Below, in pieces: positions 23,987 to 34,019 of a DNA stretch of 64,000 nt. Source of the stretch: JACVRW01 sp963764665. Lineage in GTDB: Bacteria; Actinomycetota; Thermoleophilia; Solirubrobacterales; Thermoleophilaceae. A program made the position numbers and the translations under genes. The stretch's first letter is position 1. The number at the start of each line of letters is the position of its first letter. The notes below the pieces were generated by a model, which was not told where the DNA came from, ran no database searches, and worked only from the letters and a program-made list of their open reading frames with translations. The stretch lies in assembly GCA_963764665.1 (NCBI GenBank), contig CAVXTL010000015.1, forward strand, positions 48,097 through 112,096. The letters run 5' to 3'.

Positions 23987-25665
23987 AACACCGCCACCTC
24001 CGCGGCCGCACCCTCCAGCGAGACGGAGCTCTGCTCGCGTCCGCGCCGCACCTGCACCTCCACCTCGCCGGACTCCACGCTCCGCTTGCCCACGGTCAGC
24101 CGCAGCGGGCACCCGAGCAGCTCTGCGTCGGCGAACTTCTCGCCCGGGCTCGCCGCCCGGTCGTCGTAGAGCACCTCGAGCCCGGCTTCGCGGAGCTCCT
24201 CGTAGAGGCGGTCGGCCACGGTCCGGGCCTCCTCCCCCTCCTTGCCGAGCGTCACGAGCTCGACGTCGAAGGGGGCGATGGCGCGCGGCCAGGCGATCCC
24301 CTGCTCGTCGGCGCCCTGTTCCACAGCGGCGGCCACCACACGAGCAGGCCCGATGCCGTAGGACCCCATCCACACGAACTGCTCGCTTCCCTCCTCGTCG
24401 AGGTACTTGGCGCCCAGCGGCTCGGAATAGCGCAGGCCGAGCTTGAAGATGTTCCCGATCTCGATCGCCGGCTCGATGGTGATCTTGGAGCCATCCGGGG
24501 CGGTGTCGCCCGCCTCGACAGTGCGCACGTCCACCCACGTGGGCGCGAAGTCGCGCCCCGGCTCGACGCCGCGCAGGTGCAGGTCCGGCTCGTTCCCACC
24601 GGCCACCAGGCCGCGGAGGCCCTCGAGCGCCTGGTCGGCCGCCACCTCCACCGGCGTCCCCACGGGTCCTATGAAGCCCGGCACGGCGCCGAACACGCTT
24701 CGGACCTCCTCGGGCTCGGCCGCCCGCACAGGGGCTCCGAGAGCGTTCTCGAGCTTGATCGTGTTGAGGCGGTGGTCTCCCCGGATCACGACCAGCACCG
24801 GGCCGCGATCCTCCACGAACACCGGGAAGGCCTTGATGATCGCGCCCGCCGGCACGCCCAGCTGGCCGGCCACGTCCTCGACCGTCGCGGCCTTGGGCGT
24901 CTCGACGCGCTCCGGGACTTTCAGGCCCTCGGGCAGGCCGTCCACGGGCTGCGGCGTGGCGCTGGCCACCTCCACGTTGGCGGCGTACCCGCCCGAGGAG
25001 AGCGCCACGTCGTTCTCACCGGCCGGGCAGGGCGCCATGTACTCGTGCGCGCCGAAGCCGCCCATCGCCCCCACGTCGGACTCGACCCGGTACCACTCGA
25101 GCCCCGCGCGGTCGAAGACCCGGTCGTAGGCGCCGACGAACAGCTCGTAGGAGCGGTCGAGCCCCTCGCGGTCGCGATCGAACGAATAGGCGTCCTTCAT
25201 GATGAACTCGCGCGTGCGCAGCACCCCCGCGCGCGGGCGCGCCTCGTCGCGTTCCTTGGTCTGGAAGTGGTAGAGCAGCTTGGGCAGGTCGCGGTAGGAG
25301 CGGACCTCGCGCGCCATGTGGAAGGTGAGGTTCTCCTCGTGCGACAGGGCGAGCACGAGCTCGGCTCCGCGGCGGTCCTGAAGCTTGAACACCTCGTCGA
25401 TGTCGTAGCGCCCGCTGCGCTTCCAGATCTCGGCCGGCTGAAGGACCGGCATGAGCATCTCCCAGCAGCCGATCGCCTCGAGCTCCTCGCGGATGATCTG
25501 CTCCACCCGCCGGTGCGAGCGCCAGCCCGCCGGGAGCCAGGTCCAGAGGCCGGCTCCTACCTGCCGGGCCATCCCGGCTCGCACCAACAGCCTGTGCGAC
25601 ACCGCCTCGGCGTCGGCGGGCGCCTCCTTCTCGGTGGGCAGGAAGTAGGCGGAAAGGCGCGTCAC
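23968..25665 (-). CDS. proS: Prolyl-tRNA synthetase
   Basis: 565 aa bacterial-type class II synthetase. Motif 1 region is MARQVGAGLWTWLPAGWR, motif 2 is FQTKERDEARPRAGVLRTREFIMKDAYSFD, and motif 3 is GSYGIGPARVVAA. The editing insertion (YbaK-like; AGAIIKAFPVFVEDRGPVLVVIRGDH) sits between motifs 2 and 3. The C-terminal anticodon-binding domain is present. The GTG start gives MTRLSAYFLPTEKEAP. It ends the conserved rpsB-to-proS block; downstream is pgsA with overlap. Confidence 0.95.
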   Translation of the reverse strand: MTRLSAYFLPTEKEAPADAEAVSHRLLVRAGMARQVGAGLWTWLPAGWRSHRRVEQIIREELEAIGCWEMLMPVLQPAEIWKRSGRYDIDEVFKLQDRRGAELVLALSHEENLTFHMAREVRSYRDLPKLLYHFQTKERDEARPRAGVLRTREFIMKDAYSFDRDREGLDRSYELFVGAYDRVFDRAGLEWYRVESDVGAMGGFGAHEYMAPCPAGENDVALSSGGYAANVEVASATPQPVDGLPEGLKVPERVETPKAATVEDVAGQLGVPAGAIIKAFPVFVEDRGPVLVVIRGDHRLNTIKLENALGAPVRAAEPEEVRSVFGAVPGFIGPVGTPVEVAADQALEGLRGLVAGGNEPDLHLRGVEPGRDFAPTWVDVRTVEAGDTAPDGSKITIEPAIEIGNIFKLGLRYSEPLGAKYLDEEGSEQFVWMGSYGIGPARVVAAAVEQGADEQGIAWPRAIAPFDVELVTLGKEGEEARTVADRLYEELREAGLEVLYDDRAASPGEKFADAELLGCPLRLTVGKRSVESGEVEVQVRRGREQSSVSLEGAAAEVAVLWRELP

Positions 25666-25706
25666 GGCGGCGAGTCTAGTGCCGCCGGGCTCAGGGACTC
25701 AGCCAA

Positions 25707-27779
25707 ATGACCGATGTATTGAGGGTGACGGAAGTACCTCGCCTGGGCCTGACCGGCCGGGTGCTCTGGGCCCTCGTGGCAATGACCATGGCCGTGTATG
25801 CGGCTCATACGGCGTTCCACTTCGGGTCGGGCTGGGTGTTCGAGGGCCTCATCTACAGCGGACTCATCGGGTGCGCGGCCGCTGCATGCATCGCGCGCGC
25901 CGTCCTGGTGGAGCGCGAGCGCACCGCGTGGGCCGTCATGGGCCTGGCCCTCGCAGCATGGATGGGCGGCGAGATCTACTGGAGCGTGGTCCTCAACCAC
26001 CAGGATGTCGTGCCGGTTCCCTCACCCGCCGACGGTCTCTACCTGCTCTTCTACGCAGCAAGCTACGTGGCCCTCGTGCTGCTCCTCCGGGCACGCTTGC
26101 AGAGCTTCCGCTCGAGCCTCTGGCTGGATGGCGCCATCGCCGCCTGCGCCGTGGCCGCGTGCGCCGCGGCGATCGCGTTCGAGCCGATCGTCGAGGCCAC
26201 CGTGGGCGACCCCGTCCCGGTCGCCGTGAACCTCGCCTATCCGCTCGGTGATCTGCTGCTTCTCAGTCTGGTGGTGGCAAGCTTCGCGCTGTCGGGCTGG
26301 CGTCCCGACCGCGGCTGGATGCTGATGGGGCTGGGACTGGGGCTGATGGCGGCCGGCGACGGCGTCTACCTCTTCCAGTCGGCCAAGGGCACGTATGTGG
26401 AGGGCACGATGCTGGACGCCCTCTGGCCCGCCGCCGCCCTGCTGGTGGGCGCGGCCGCCTGGCAGCCGCTCGGCAGCCGAGCGGCGCCCAAGCTCGAGGG
26501 CTGGCGGGTGGTGGCGATCCCGGCAGTGGCCGGCCTGGCCGCGGTCGCGCTCGAGACGTACGACCACTTCGACCGGATCGCCGACGGGGCAATAGCGCTG
26601 GCCACCCTCACGATCGTCCTCGTGACCGTGCGCATGGCGCTCACCTTCCGGGAGAACCAGAGCATGATCCGCCATAGCCAGGACGAGGCCAACACGGACG
26701 CTCTCACGGGTCTCCGCAACCGCCGCAGCCTGATGGCGGACCTCGAGGAGGAGCTGCCGTTCGCGACCGCGGAGCGACCGCGCGTGCTCGTCCTCTTCGA
26801 CCTGGACGGCTTCAAGCAGTACAACGACGCCTTCGGCCACCTGGCCGGCGACGGGCTGCTGGCGCGCCTCGGCACGCGCCTCGAGTCCGTGGTGATCGGG
26901 CAGGGGCGCGCCTACAGGCTCGGCGGTGACGAGTTCTGCGTGTTCTTCACGCCCGGGCCGGCGGGTGTGGACCCGCTGCTGGCCGCCTGCTCCTCCGCGC
27001 TCACCGAGGCCGGCGAGGGCTTCTCGATCGGCGCCTCCTACGGGGCCGTGGTGGCGCCTACCGAGGCGATGGACGCCACCGAGGCGCTCCAGGTCGCGGA
27101 CCGGCGCATGTACGCGCAGAAGGGCGGTCGCCGCGTGTCTGCCGGACGCCAGTCGCGCGACGTGCTGCTCAGCACCCTCACCGAGCGCGAGCCGAAGCTC
27201 GGCGAGCACCTGCACGACGTGGCCAAGCTGGCGACGGCGGTGGGCCGCGCGCTCGACATGGGACCCGAGGAGCTCGACGAGGTCGCCCGCGCCGCGGAGC
27301 TGCACGACGTGGGCAAGGTGGCGATCCCCGACGCGATCCTGAACAAGGAAGGCCCTCTCGACGAGGCGGAGTGGAGCTTCATGCGCCGCCACACGATCAT
27401 CGGCGAGCGGATTCTGCTGTCGGCGCCCGCCCTACGCCCGGTGGCCCGGCTGGTGCGATCGAGCCACGAGCGGTGGGACGGCAGCGGCTATCCGGACGGC
27501 CTGGTCGGCGAGGAGATCCCGCTCGGGGCGCGGATCGTCGCGGTATGCGACGCCTTCGACGCCATGACCACCGACCGGCCCTACCGCACCCAGATCTCCG
27601 AGCGCTCCGCCCTGAGGGAGCTGGTGTCCTGCGCCGGGGTGCAGTTCGACCCGCGCGTGGTCAACGCGTTCGTGCGGGCGCTCGGCAAGGTCGAGCCAAG
27701 ACCAGAATCTGAGCAGCCACCTCTCTCGGAGAGCTCTCAAGCCGTTTCCGGGTCACCCTCAGCACCCGCTGGCCGCTGA
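25707..27779 (+). CDS. Membrane GGDEF / HD-GYP cyclic-di-GMP turnover protein
   Basis: 690 aa. About nine hydrophobic helices cover residues 15-310 in an uncharacterised sensor module. A GGDEF domain follows, with intact GGDEF (406-410) and DALTGLRNRRSL, so synthesis of c-di-GMP is plausible. It is followed by an HD-GYP phosphodiesterase domain with HD (533-534, HDVGKVAIPD), HxxxGE in RHTIIGERIL, and GYP (594-596). Both output domains look catalytically complete. It lies as a + strand insert between ispG and proS. With the rsiG-like gene about 2.5 kb away, it suggests c-di-GMP signalling here. Confidence 0.9.
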   Translation: MTDVLRVTEVPRLGLTGRVLWALVAMTMAVYAAHTAFHFGSGWVFEGLIYSGLIGCAAAACIARAVLVERERTAWAVMGLALAAWMGGEIYWSVVLNHQDVVPVPSPADGLYLLFYAASYVALVLLLRARLQSFRSSLWLDGAIAACAVAACAAAIAFEPIVEATVGDPVPVAVNLAYPLGDLLLLSLVVASFALSGWRPDRGWMLMGLGLGLMAAGDGVYLFQSAKGTYVEGTMLDALWPAAALLVGAAAWQPLGSRAAPKLEGWRVVAIPAVAGLAAVALETYDHFDRIADGAIALATLTIVLVTVRMALTFRENQSMIRHSQDEANTDALTGLRNRRSLMADLEEELPFATAERPRVLVLFDLDGFKQYNDAFGHLAGDGLLARLGTRLESVVIGQGRAYRLGGDEFCVFFTPGPAGVDPLLAACSSALTEAGEGFSIGASYGAVVAPTEAMDATEALQVADRRMYAQKGGRRVSAGRQSRDVLLSTLTEREPKLGEHLHDVAKLATAVGRALDMGPEELDEVARAAELHDVGKVAIPDAILNKEGPLDEAEWSFMRRHTIIGERILLSAPALRPVARLVRSSHERWDGSGYPDGLVGEEIPLGARIVAVCDAFDAMTTDRPYRTQISERSALRELVSCAGVQFDPRVVNAFVRALGKVEPRPESEQPPLSESSQAVSGSPSAPAGR

Positions 27780-28550
27780 CGGTCAGCTCCGCGTCGCGCA
27801 TCCGGTCTTCCTCGAACGCGCGGCGCGTCGCGTGGGCCGCGCGCCCGTCCACCTCTACCCGCCAGAGGAAATCGACCTCGTGGCCCTGAACGAGGGTGTT
27901 CACCTCCGGCCATGGCAACCCGTGTGACGCACACGCCTCCAGGAAGAGATCCTCGAGTTCGGAGCGGGTTCGCGTGCTGCCGGCGGCGTGCTCGGCGAGC
28001 ACAGCCAGCAGCCTCCCGTAGCCGGGCCTGCCCGGGATCGCCCGGAGGCCCGTGCAGTCGAGGCGAAGGTACTCCGCCTCGTCAAAGGCGCGCTCGAGCT
28101 GTCGCCTAGTGAGGACGTCGGCGAGGTCCACAAGGGTCCGGGCGGGCGTGGTCACCGGGATCGCCGGCCCGGACGGCCACCTCATCCGGCGCGAGGCGTG
28201 CGCGGTGCAGGCGGATGCCCTTGCGCTTGGCCCGCCCGCCTCAACCAGGACGGTCACGTCCACCACAGGGCGCTGCTCGGCCGAATGCACCACGAGCGCG
28301 GCCGCGCTTCGGTGACTGAGCGCGGCGCCCGGTGCCGCAGGCCAGGACGGCAGCCAGGAGAGGGCGAGCCCCGCGGCCGCTTGTGGCCGACGGCGTAGAC
28401 GCCGCGGTGGACCGGTGGAGCAGCCCTACGCCGAAGTCGCGTCATCGATCTGGCCGCGGCTGAGCCCCAGCGCAAACAGCTGAGCACGTGAGACCACACC
28501 GCATTGGCGCGGCGGCGAGCGCGGAGATCGTCTATCGGCGAGGACCTTGG
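27661..28550 (-). pseudogene. Decayed AbiEi-antitoxin-like / DUF559-type gene
   Basis: Read on the minus strand, pieces of one protein appear in order but in three frames: CGVVSRAQLFALGLSRGQIDDAT then a stop, PPVHRGVYAVGH, ALSHRSAAAL, then a long open stretch. That stretch is IPVTTPARTLVDLADVLTRRQLERAFDEAEYLRLD...STRTRSELEDLFLEAC...PEVNTLVQGHEVDFLWRVEVDGRAAH. This is the common actinobacterial protein with an AbiEi-like winged-helix start and a Vsr/DUF559-like nuclease fold. A few residues are also missing before VEVDG. At least three lesions mark it as non-functional. It overlaps the GGDEF gene 3' end. Confidence 0.75.
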
Positions 28551-28584
28551 CGAGTTCTTCGTCCATTGGATGAACAACCCGCCC

Positions 28585-28607
28585 AGAGGGTCGGCGTTCG
28601 CCCCTCT
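28585..28607 (-). terminator. Weak hairpin at the ispG stop
   Basis: AGAGGG and CCCTCT, 6-bp arms separated by 11 bases, straddle the ispG stop codon. Downstream on the minus strand the sequence is G-rich then TTGTTC, not a clean U-tract. It is a possible weak terminator before the decayed antitoxin-like gene. Confidence 0.3.
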
Positions 28608-29910
28608 AGGCGCGGGTGAAGCGGCGGCCGTCGGTGGGCGATTCGTCCTCGCCCAACACGATCCGCTTCGAGGAGGAGCCGTTGCCGTCGCCCGCCATCG
28701 GCAGGGCGGTGCCCTCGGCCGCGGCCTGCTCGGCCGCAGCGGCGGCCTCCATCGCGGCGATTCGCTCCGGAGTGAGCTCGCCGGCGTTCTCTTCCTCGAT
28801 CTGAGAGAGCCAGGCCGCGCCCTCCGCGGCCTTGCGCTGGTCCACCACAACTCGGCCCTCGGCGAGCGACTTGTCGATCTCGGCGAACAGCTCGTCCACC
28901 AGCCGGTCCTGCGGCACCTTCCGCAAAGGCTCCCCGTGGGCGAAGATCAGCCCCTCGTTCTTGGCGCCGGTGATGCCGAAGTCGGCATGTGAGGCCTCGC
29001 CGATCCCGTTGACCGCGCAGCCCAGCACGGCGACCTCGATCGGGTCGTCGTAACGGCGCAGCCGCTCCTCGATGTCCGCCACCACGGTGTCCATGTCGAA
29101 CTGGAGCCGGCCGCAGGTGGGGCAGGCGATCAGCACGGGTCCGCGCTCGCGCAGCTTGAGGGCCTTCAGCACCTCCCACGCCACCTTGACCTCCTCCTCC
29201 GCATGGAAGGTGGAGAGCGAGATGCGGATCGTGTCGCCGATGCCGTCGGCCAGCAGCGTGCCGAGGCCGACCGCCGACTTCAGCGAGCCGGACCACTTGG
29301 TGCCCGCCTCGGTGATCCCGAGGTGCAGCGGGTACTCCACCCGGCTCGACAGCAGCCGGTTGGCGGCGATCGTGTTCGGCACGTTCGTCGACTTGATCGA
29401 GACCTTGAAGTCCTGGAAGTCGAGCTGCTCCATCAGCTGCACGTACTCCTCGGCCGCGCCCACCAGCGCCTCGACCGGGTTCGTGCGCTCCAGCTCGTGG
29501 AGGTGCTTGGGCAGCGACCCCGAGTTGACGCCCACCCGGATCGGCACACCAGCCGCGCGGGCCTTGTCCACGACCTCGCGGGTCTTCTCGTGGCCGCCGA
29601 TGTTGCCCGGGTTGATGCGGATGCAGTGAGCGCCCGCGTCGATCGCCTTCAGCGCCAGCGTGTGGTTGAAGTGGATGTCGGCGATCACCGGGATGGGCGA
29701 CTCGCGCACGATCCGGCGCAGCGCCTCCACGTCCTTGTCCCGTGGCACCGCGCAGCGCACGAGATCCGCGCCCTCGTCGGCGATCGCGTGGATCTGGCGC
29801 ATCGTGGCCTCGTAGTCGGCGGTCTCCGTCTTCGTCATCGACTGGACGGCGACGGGGGCTCCCCCGCCGATCTTCACCCCGCCCACGTCGATCTGCCGCT
29901 TCGAGGCCAT
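28606..29910 (-). CDS. ispG: 4-Hydroxy-3-methylbut-2-enyl diphosphate synthase
   Basis: 434 aa MEP-pathway enzyme that reduces MEcPP to HMBPP with a [4Fe-4S] cluster. VQSMTKTETADYEATMRQI, IADIHFNH and CIRINPGNIG are the TIM-barrel signature blocks. Cluster cysteines are in CPTCGR and VLGCAVNGIGE, with the third ligand Glu in the second motif's neighbourhood. A C-terminal Ala/Glu-rich tail of about 50 residues exceeds the usual length. Dxr lies about 3 kb upstream in the same direction; rseP and an acyl-CoA ligase lie between. Confidence 0.95.
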   Translation of the reverse strand: MASKRQIDVGGVKIGGGAPVAVQSMTKTETADYEATMRQIHAIADEGADLVRCAVPRDKDVEALRRIVRESPIPVIADIHFNHTLALKAIDAGAHCIRINPGNIGGHEKTREVVDKARAAGVPIRVGVNSGSLPKHLHELERTNPVEALVGAAEEYVQLMEQLDFQDFKVSIKSTNVPNTIAANRLLSSRVEYPLHLGITEAGTKWSGSLKSAVGLGTLLADGIGDTIRISLSTFHAEEEVKVAWEVLKALKLRERGPVLIACPTCGRLQFDMDTVVADIEERLRRYDDPIEVAVLGCAVNGIGEASHADFGITGAKNEGLIFAHGEPLRKVPQDRLVDELFAEIDKSLAEGRVVVDQRKAAEGAAWLSQIEEENAGELTPERIAAMEAAAAAEQAAAEGTALPMAGDGNGSSSKRIVLGEDESPTDGRRFTRA

Positions 29911-29925
29911 TGCCTCAAAGGGTAT

Positions 29926-31693
29926 CTACGAGTACAGCTCCTCGATCTCGGTGGCGTACTTCGCGGATATCGGCTTGCGCTTGAGCTTCATCGTGGGCGT
30001 GAGCTCCTCGCCGCCCGGCTCCCATTCCACCGGGAGCAGCTTGAAGCGCTTGATCTGCTCGACCCGGGCCAGCTGCTCGTTCGCGGCAGCGATGCCGCGC
30101 TCGATCTCGGGCTGCACCGCGTCCTCCCCGTTCTGCTGGATGAACGCGGGCGCCACGTCCGGGTCGAGGGTGATCAGGGCCACGTTGTACGGGCGCATGT
30201 CCCCGATCGCGACCGCCTGGCCGATCAGCGGGCTCGAGGCCTTGACCTTCGCCTCGATGTTCGCCGGCGACATGTTCTTGCCGGCCGCGTTGATGATCAG
30301 CTCCTTCTTGCGATCGACGATCTTCAGGTAGCCGTCCTCGTCGAACTCGCCCACGTCGCCGGTGTGCAGCCAGCCGGCCTCGTCGATCGCCTCGCGGGTC
30401 TGCTCCTCCTGGTTGCGGTAGCCGGCCATGATCATCGGGCCGCGCATGAGCACCTCGCCGTCGTCAGCCAGCTTGATCTCCGCGCCCGGCGATACCGGGC
30501 CGACCGTGCCGATCTTGATGCGATCCGGGGGGTTGCAGGTGCCGTACCCACAGGTCTCGGACATTCCCCAGAGCTCCGCCAGCGGCACTCCGATCGCGTG
30601 GAAGAACTCGATCACCTCGCGCGGCGTGGGCGCGGCGCCCACGTTGACCGACTCCACCTCGTCGAGCCCGAGACGCCCGCGGATCTTGGAGAGCACCAGC
30701 TCGTCGGCCTTGGCGTGCTCCGCCTTCAGCTCCTCGGAGAGCTCCTCGCCGGCCTGGTCGGCGCGGACCTTGCGCAGGCCCACGTCGAGCGCCCACTGGG
30801 TCGCCTTCTTGCGCTCCTCGTCCTGCTCCGCGGCCACTCCGGCCTCGATGGCCGCCTTGAGCTTCTCCCAGATGCGCGGAACGGCGAAGAACCACGTGGG
30901 CCGCACCTCCGGCAGGTACGCCACGACCTGGCGCGGGTCCTGGCAGCAGGTGGTGGCGAAGCCCAGCACCATCGGCAGGTAGTGGCTGCACGCGCGCTCG
31001 GCGATGTGCGCCATCGGGAGCCACGAGATCACGCGGCCCTCGTCCGGGAACGCGATCACGTCGTCGAACCCGCGGACGGCCGAGAGCAGGTTCTCGTGCG
31101 TGAGCTGCACGCCCTTGGGGGGACCGGTGGTGCCCGACGTGTAGATCAGCGTGAGCAGGTCGTCGGCGCCGACGGCGCGCCAGGCCGACTCGAAGTCGAA
31201 GTCGGGCGATCCGGCCGCCTCCACGTCCGCGATCGAGAGCGAGCCCTCCGGGCCCGTCGCCGTCCACGACGACCAGGTGCTCGACGCCCTCGAGGCCTCC
31301 GACCTGGTCGAGGAAGGCCGTCTCCGTGACGACGATGCGAGCCTCGGCGTCCTTCACCTGGTACTGGATCTGCTCGCGGGCGTAGGTGTTGTAGATCGAG
31401 AAGGGCGTGGCGCCGGCGTGCAGCGCGGCCGAGTCGAACCAGTGGAACTCGGGCCTGTTGGTGAGCATGATCCCGACCGTCCCGCCCGGCTCGAGGCCGA
31501 GGCCGGCGAGGCCGGCCGTGAGGGACCTGACCCGGTCGGCGTACTCCTTCCAGGTCATCGTCATGCCGTCGTCCTTCAGGCGCAGGGCCACGCGCTCCGG
31601 ATGGGCTGCGGCGGTGAGCTGGAATGCCTCCGCCATCGTCGACGCCTCGAGACCTGCCGGCCGACCGGTCCGGCGTTCCGCGGTAACGCTCAT
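29926..31693 (-). CDS. Long-chain acyl-CoA synthetase (AMP-binding), interrupted by a frameshift
   Basis: About 588 aa when two frames are joined. The first frame (ATG at 31693, MSVTAERRTGRPAG) covers the N-domain to VVVDGDGP. The second resumes at the family-like linker SPDFDFESAWRAV and includes the adenylation motifs LIYTSGTTGPPKGV, WGMSETCG, WLHTGDVGEFDEDGYL and DRKKELIINAAGKNM. One extra base in the GGGCCC run at 31250-31255 explains the switch. It activates fatty acids to acyl-CoA, supplying WS/DGAT and beta-oxidation. It lies between rseP and ispG, not a usual member of that block. Confidence 0.82.
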
Positions 31694-31724
31694 TTGTCCT
31701 CCCTCAGGGGTACAGCGCGCGAGC

Positions 31725-32804
31725 CTACCGCACCCGGAAGCCCTCGCCAGACAGCCGGTCGATGTCGTTTGTGAGCCCCACTAAGAAGAGCAGGATCACC
31801 AACATGAAGCCGACCACCCCCGCGCGCTCCATCACGCTGAACGGCACCGGCTTGCGACGCACCTTCTCGACGATCGCCCAGAAGATGTGGCCGCCGTCGA
31901 GCGGGAGGAACGGGAACAGGTTCACGATCGCGAGCGACAGCGAGATGATCGCGAGGATCCAGACGGTGTCGGCCACGTCGCTCAGGATCGTCTGGCGCGT
32001 GACCTCGTAGGACCCGACGACGCCGGAGATCTCCTTGCGGTCCTGCGAGTCGAGCAGGCGGGCCGGGAGCTTGAGCGTCTCCCTCGTGATGAACCAGAAC
32101 GCGTCGGCCGTCTGATCGAGGCCCTCGCTCAGCGAAAGCGGGTCCCGCGGGCCCGGCGCGTACGCGAAGCCGAGTCGCGTGCGCTTGGCGGCGGGGTCGT
32201 AGATCGGGGTGATGGTCAGCGTCTTGCGCTCTCCGTCGCGAACCACGGTCAGGGTGACCGGCTTGGTGGCCTTGCATCCCTTCGTCGGCGGGTCCTGCGC
32301 GCAGGTGTGGGACCCGATGCGCTTCGAGAGGTCCGTCGGGGTCCCGCCGCGCCCGTCCACGGCCACCAGTCGGTCGCCGGAGCGCACGACGCCGGCTGCC
32401 GGGTAGTCGCGCTCCACCGCCGCCACGTTGCGCGTGGTGGTCTCCGGGCCGATCAACGTGAAGAAGACGAACAGCAGCACGAAGGCCACCAGCAGGTTCA
32501 TGATCGGTCCGGCCGAGATCACGACGATGCGCTTCCAGACCGGCTGCGAGTAGTAGGCCCGGGTGCGCACCTCGTCGGGGAGGTCCTCGTCCGGGTTCAT
32601 CCCGCTGATCTTCACGTAGCCCCCGAGCGGCACGGCTCCGATCGCGTACTCGGTCTCCCCCACCTTCTTGCGCACCAGCAGCGGCGGGAAGAACAGCGAG
32701 AAGCGCTCCACGCGCATGCCCACGGTCTTGGCGGCCATGAAGTGCCCCAGCTCGTGGAGGATCACGAGCAGGGAGAACCCCACGAAGGCCAGGAGCCAGC
32801 TCAT
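31725..32804 (-). CDS. rseP: Site-2 intramembrane protease RseP/Rip1-like
   Basis: 359 aa M50-family metalloprotease. HELGH (residues 17-21) is in the first membrane helix, and a second zinc-ligand motif FLPLDGGHIFW lies near the C-terminus. One PDZ domain lies between (RSGDRLVAVDGRGGTPTDL). Four hydrophobic segments are visible. Such proteases cleave anti-sigma factors and signal-peptide remnants within the membrane. The ATG overlaps the dxr stop (ATGA), so it is co-translated with dxr, the usual order. Confidence 0.92.
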   Translation of the reverse strand: MSWLLAFVGFSLLVILHELGHFMAAKTVGMRVERFSLFFPPLLVRKKVGETEYAIGAVPLGGYVKISGMNPDEDLPDEVRTRAYYSQPVWKRIVVISAGPIMNLLVAFVLLFVFFTLIGPETTTRNVAAVERDYPAAGVVRSGDRLVAVDGRGGTPTDLSKRIGSHTCAQDPPTKGCKATKPVTLTVVRDGERKTLTITPIYDPAAKRTRLGFAYAPGPRDPLSLSEGLDQTADAFWFITRETLKLPARLLDSQDRKEISGVVGSYEVTRQTILSDVADTVWILAIISLSLAIVNLFPFLPLDGGHIFWAIVEKVRRKPVPFSVMERAGVVGFMLVILLFLVGLTNDIDRLSGEGFRVR

Positions 32805-33952
32805 GCGCTCACGCCCTCGGCCAGGCGTCGGGTGAGCTCTCGCGCCTCGGAGTCGGCCGTGTAGAGGTCGGAGAAGTGGCGCACGGGGCGGCTCGGAAGC
32901 TCGGCGAGGGCGCGCTCGATCAGCCGGGCGATGTCGAGGAAGCCGATCTCACCCTCGAGGAAGGCGTGGACCGCGATCTCATTGGCCGCGTTGAGCACGC
33001 AGGGCGCCGTGCCGCCCGAGCGCGCCGCGTCGCGCGCCAGCGCCAGGCAGGCGAAGGTGTCCGTGTCGGGCGCCTCGAAGGTGAGCGATCCCAGCTTGAC
33101 CAGGTCGAGCGCGGGCACGGGCACGTCCGAGCGCTCGGGGTGGTGGAGCGCGAACGAGATCGGCACGCGCATGTCCGGGTAGCCGAGATGGGCGAGCGAC
33201 GCGCCGTCGTTCAGGTGCACCATGGCGTGCACGATCGACTGCGGGTGCACCACCACCTCGATGCCGTCGTACGGGACGCCGAACAGGTGGTGGGCCTCGA
33301 TCAGCTCGAGCCCCTTGTTCATCAGCGTGGCGCTGTCGATCGTGATCTTCCCGCCCATGTCCCAGGTGGGGTGAGCCAGCGCCTGCTCGCGGGTCACGCC
33401 GCGCAGCTCGGCGGCGGTCATGCCGCGGAAGGGCCCGCCGCTGGCGGTGAGCACCAGGCGGTCGATGGTGCCCGGGCTCTCGGAGGAGATCAGCTGGTGG
33501 AGCGCCGAGTGCTCGGAGTCCACCGGGATGATCCGCGCGCCGGTGGCCTCGGCCAGGGCGCTCACGAGCTCGCCGCCCACCACGAGGCTCTCCTTGTTGG
33601 CCAGGGCGAGGTCGATGCCCTCGCCGAGGGTGGCGATCGTGGGTCCGAGCCCGGCCGAGCCCACGAGGGCGTTGAGCACCAGGTCGCACTCCCCCGCGGT
33701 GATCAGCTCCACGAGGCCCTCCGCGCCGCCCAGCACCTCGCCGTCGGTCCATGCCTCCGACGCGCGGGCCGCGGCGTCCTCGTCGGCCAGGGCTATGCGC
33801 TCGACGCCGAACGCCCGCGCCTGATCGAGGAGCGGCTCCCAGCTCGAGCCGGCAGCCAGCCCGACCACCTCGAGCTGCTCGCTGCGCTCGATCACGTCGA
33901 GAGCCTGGGTTCCTATCGAGCCCGTGGACCCGACGATCACGATACGTCGCAC
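32801..33952 (-). CDS. dxr: 1-Deoxy-D-xylulose 5-phosphate reductoisomerase
   Basis: 383 aa NADPH-dependent enzyme forming MEP from DXP. The Rossmann motif IVGSTGSIGTQALDVI is at the N-terminus. LANKESLVVGGELV, PVDSEHSALHQ and the flexible loop HPTWDMGGKITIDSATLMNKGLE with metal and substrate residues are complete. The GTG at 33952 (MRRIVIVGSTGSIG) starts directly at the first strand. It is transcribed with rseP. It is the target of fosmidomycin. Confidence 0.95.
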   Translation of the reverse strand: MRRIVIVGSTGSIGTQALDVIERSEQLEVVGLAAGSSWEPLLDQARAFGVERIALADEDAAARASEAWTDGEVLGGAEGLVELITAGECDLVLNALVGSAGLGPTIATLGEGIDLALANKESLVVGGELVSALAEATGARIIPVDSEHSALHQLISSESPGTIDRLVLTASGGPFRGMTAAELRGVTREQALAHPTWDMGGKITIDSATLMNKGLELIEAHHLFGVPYDGIEVVVHPQSIVHAMVHLNDGASLAHLGYPDMRVPISFALHHPERSDVPVPALDLVKLGSLTFEAPDTDTFACLALARDAARSGGTAPCVLNAANEIAVHAFLEGEIGFLDIARLIERALAELPSRPVRHFSDLYTADSEARELTRRLAEGVSA

Positions 33953-34019
33953 CCGGATCAGTCTAGGACGGTGGTTAAAGGGCCAGTTAGGATTGGCCGG
34001 CCGGCCAGTCCGGCTCGCC

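Noticed and set aside
29203..31329. A 708-residue open frame on the + strand
   Set aside because: It lies antisense to ispG and the acyl-CoA ligase and is rich in Arg/Val/His with no family pattern.
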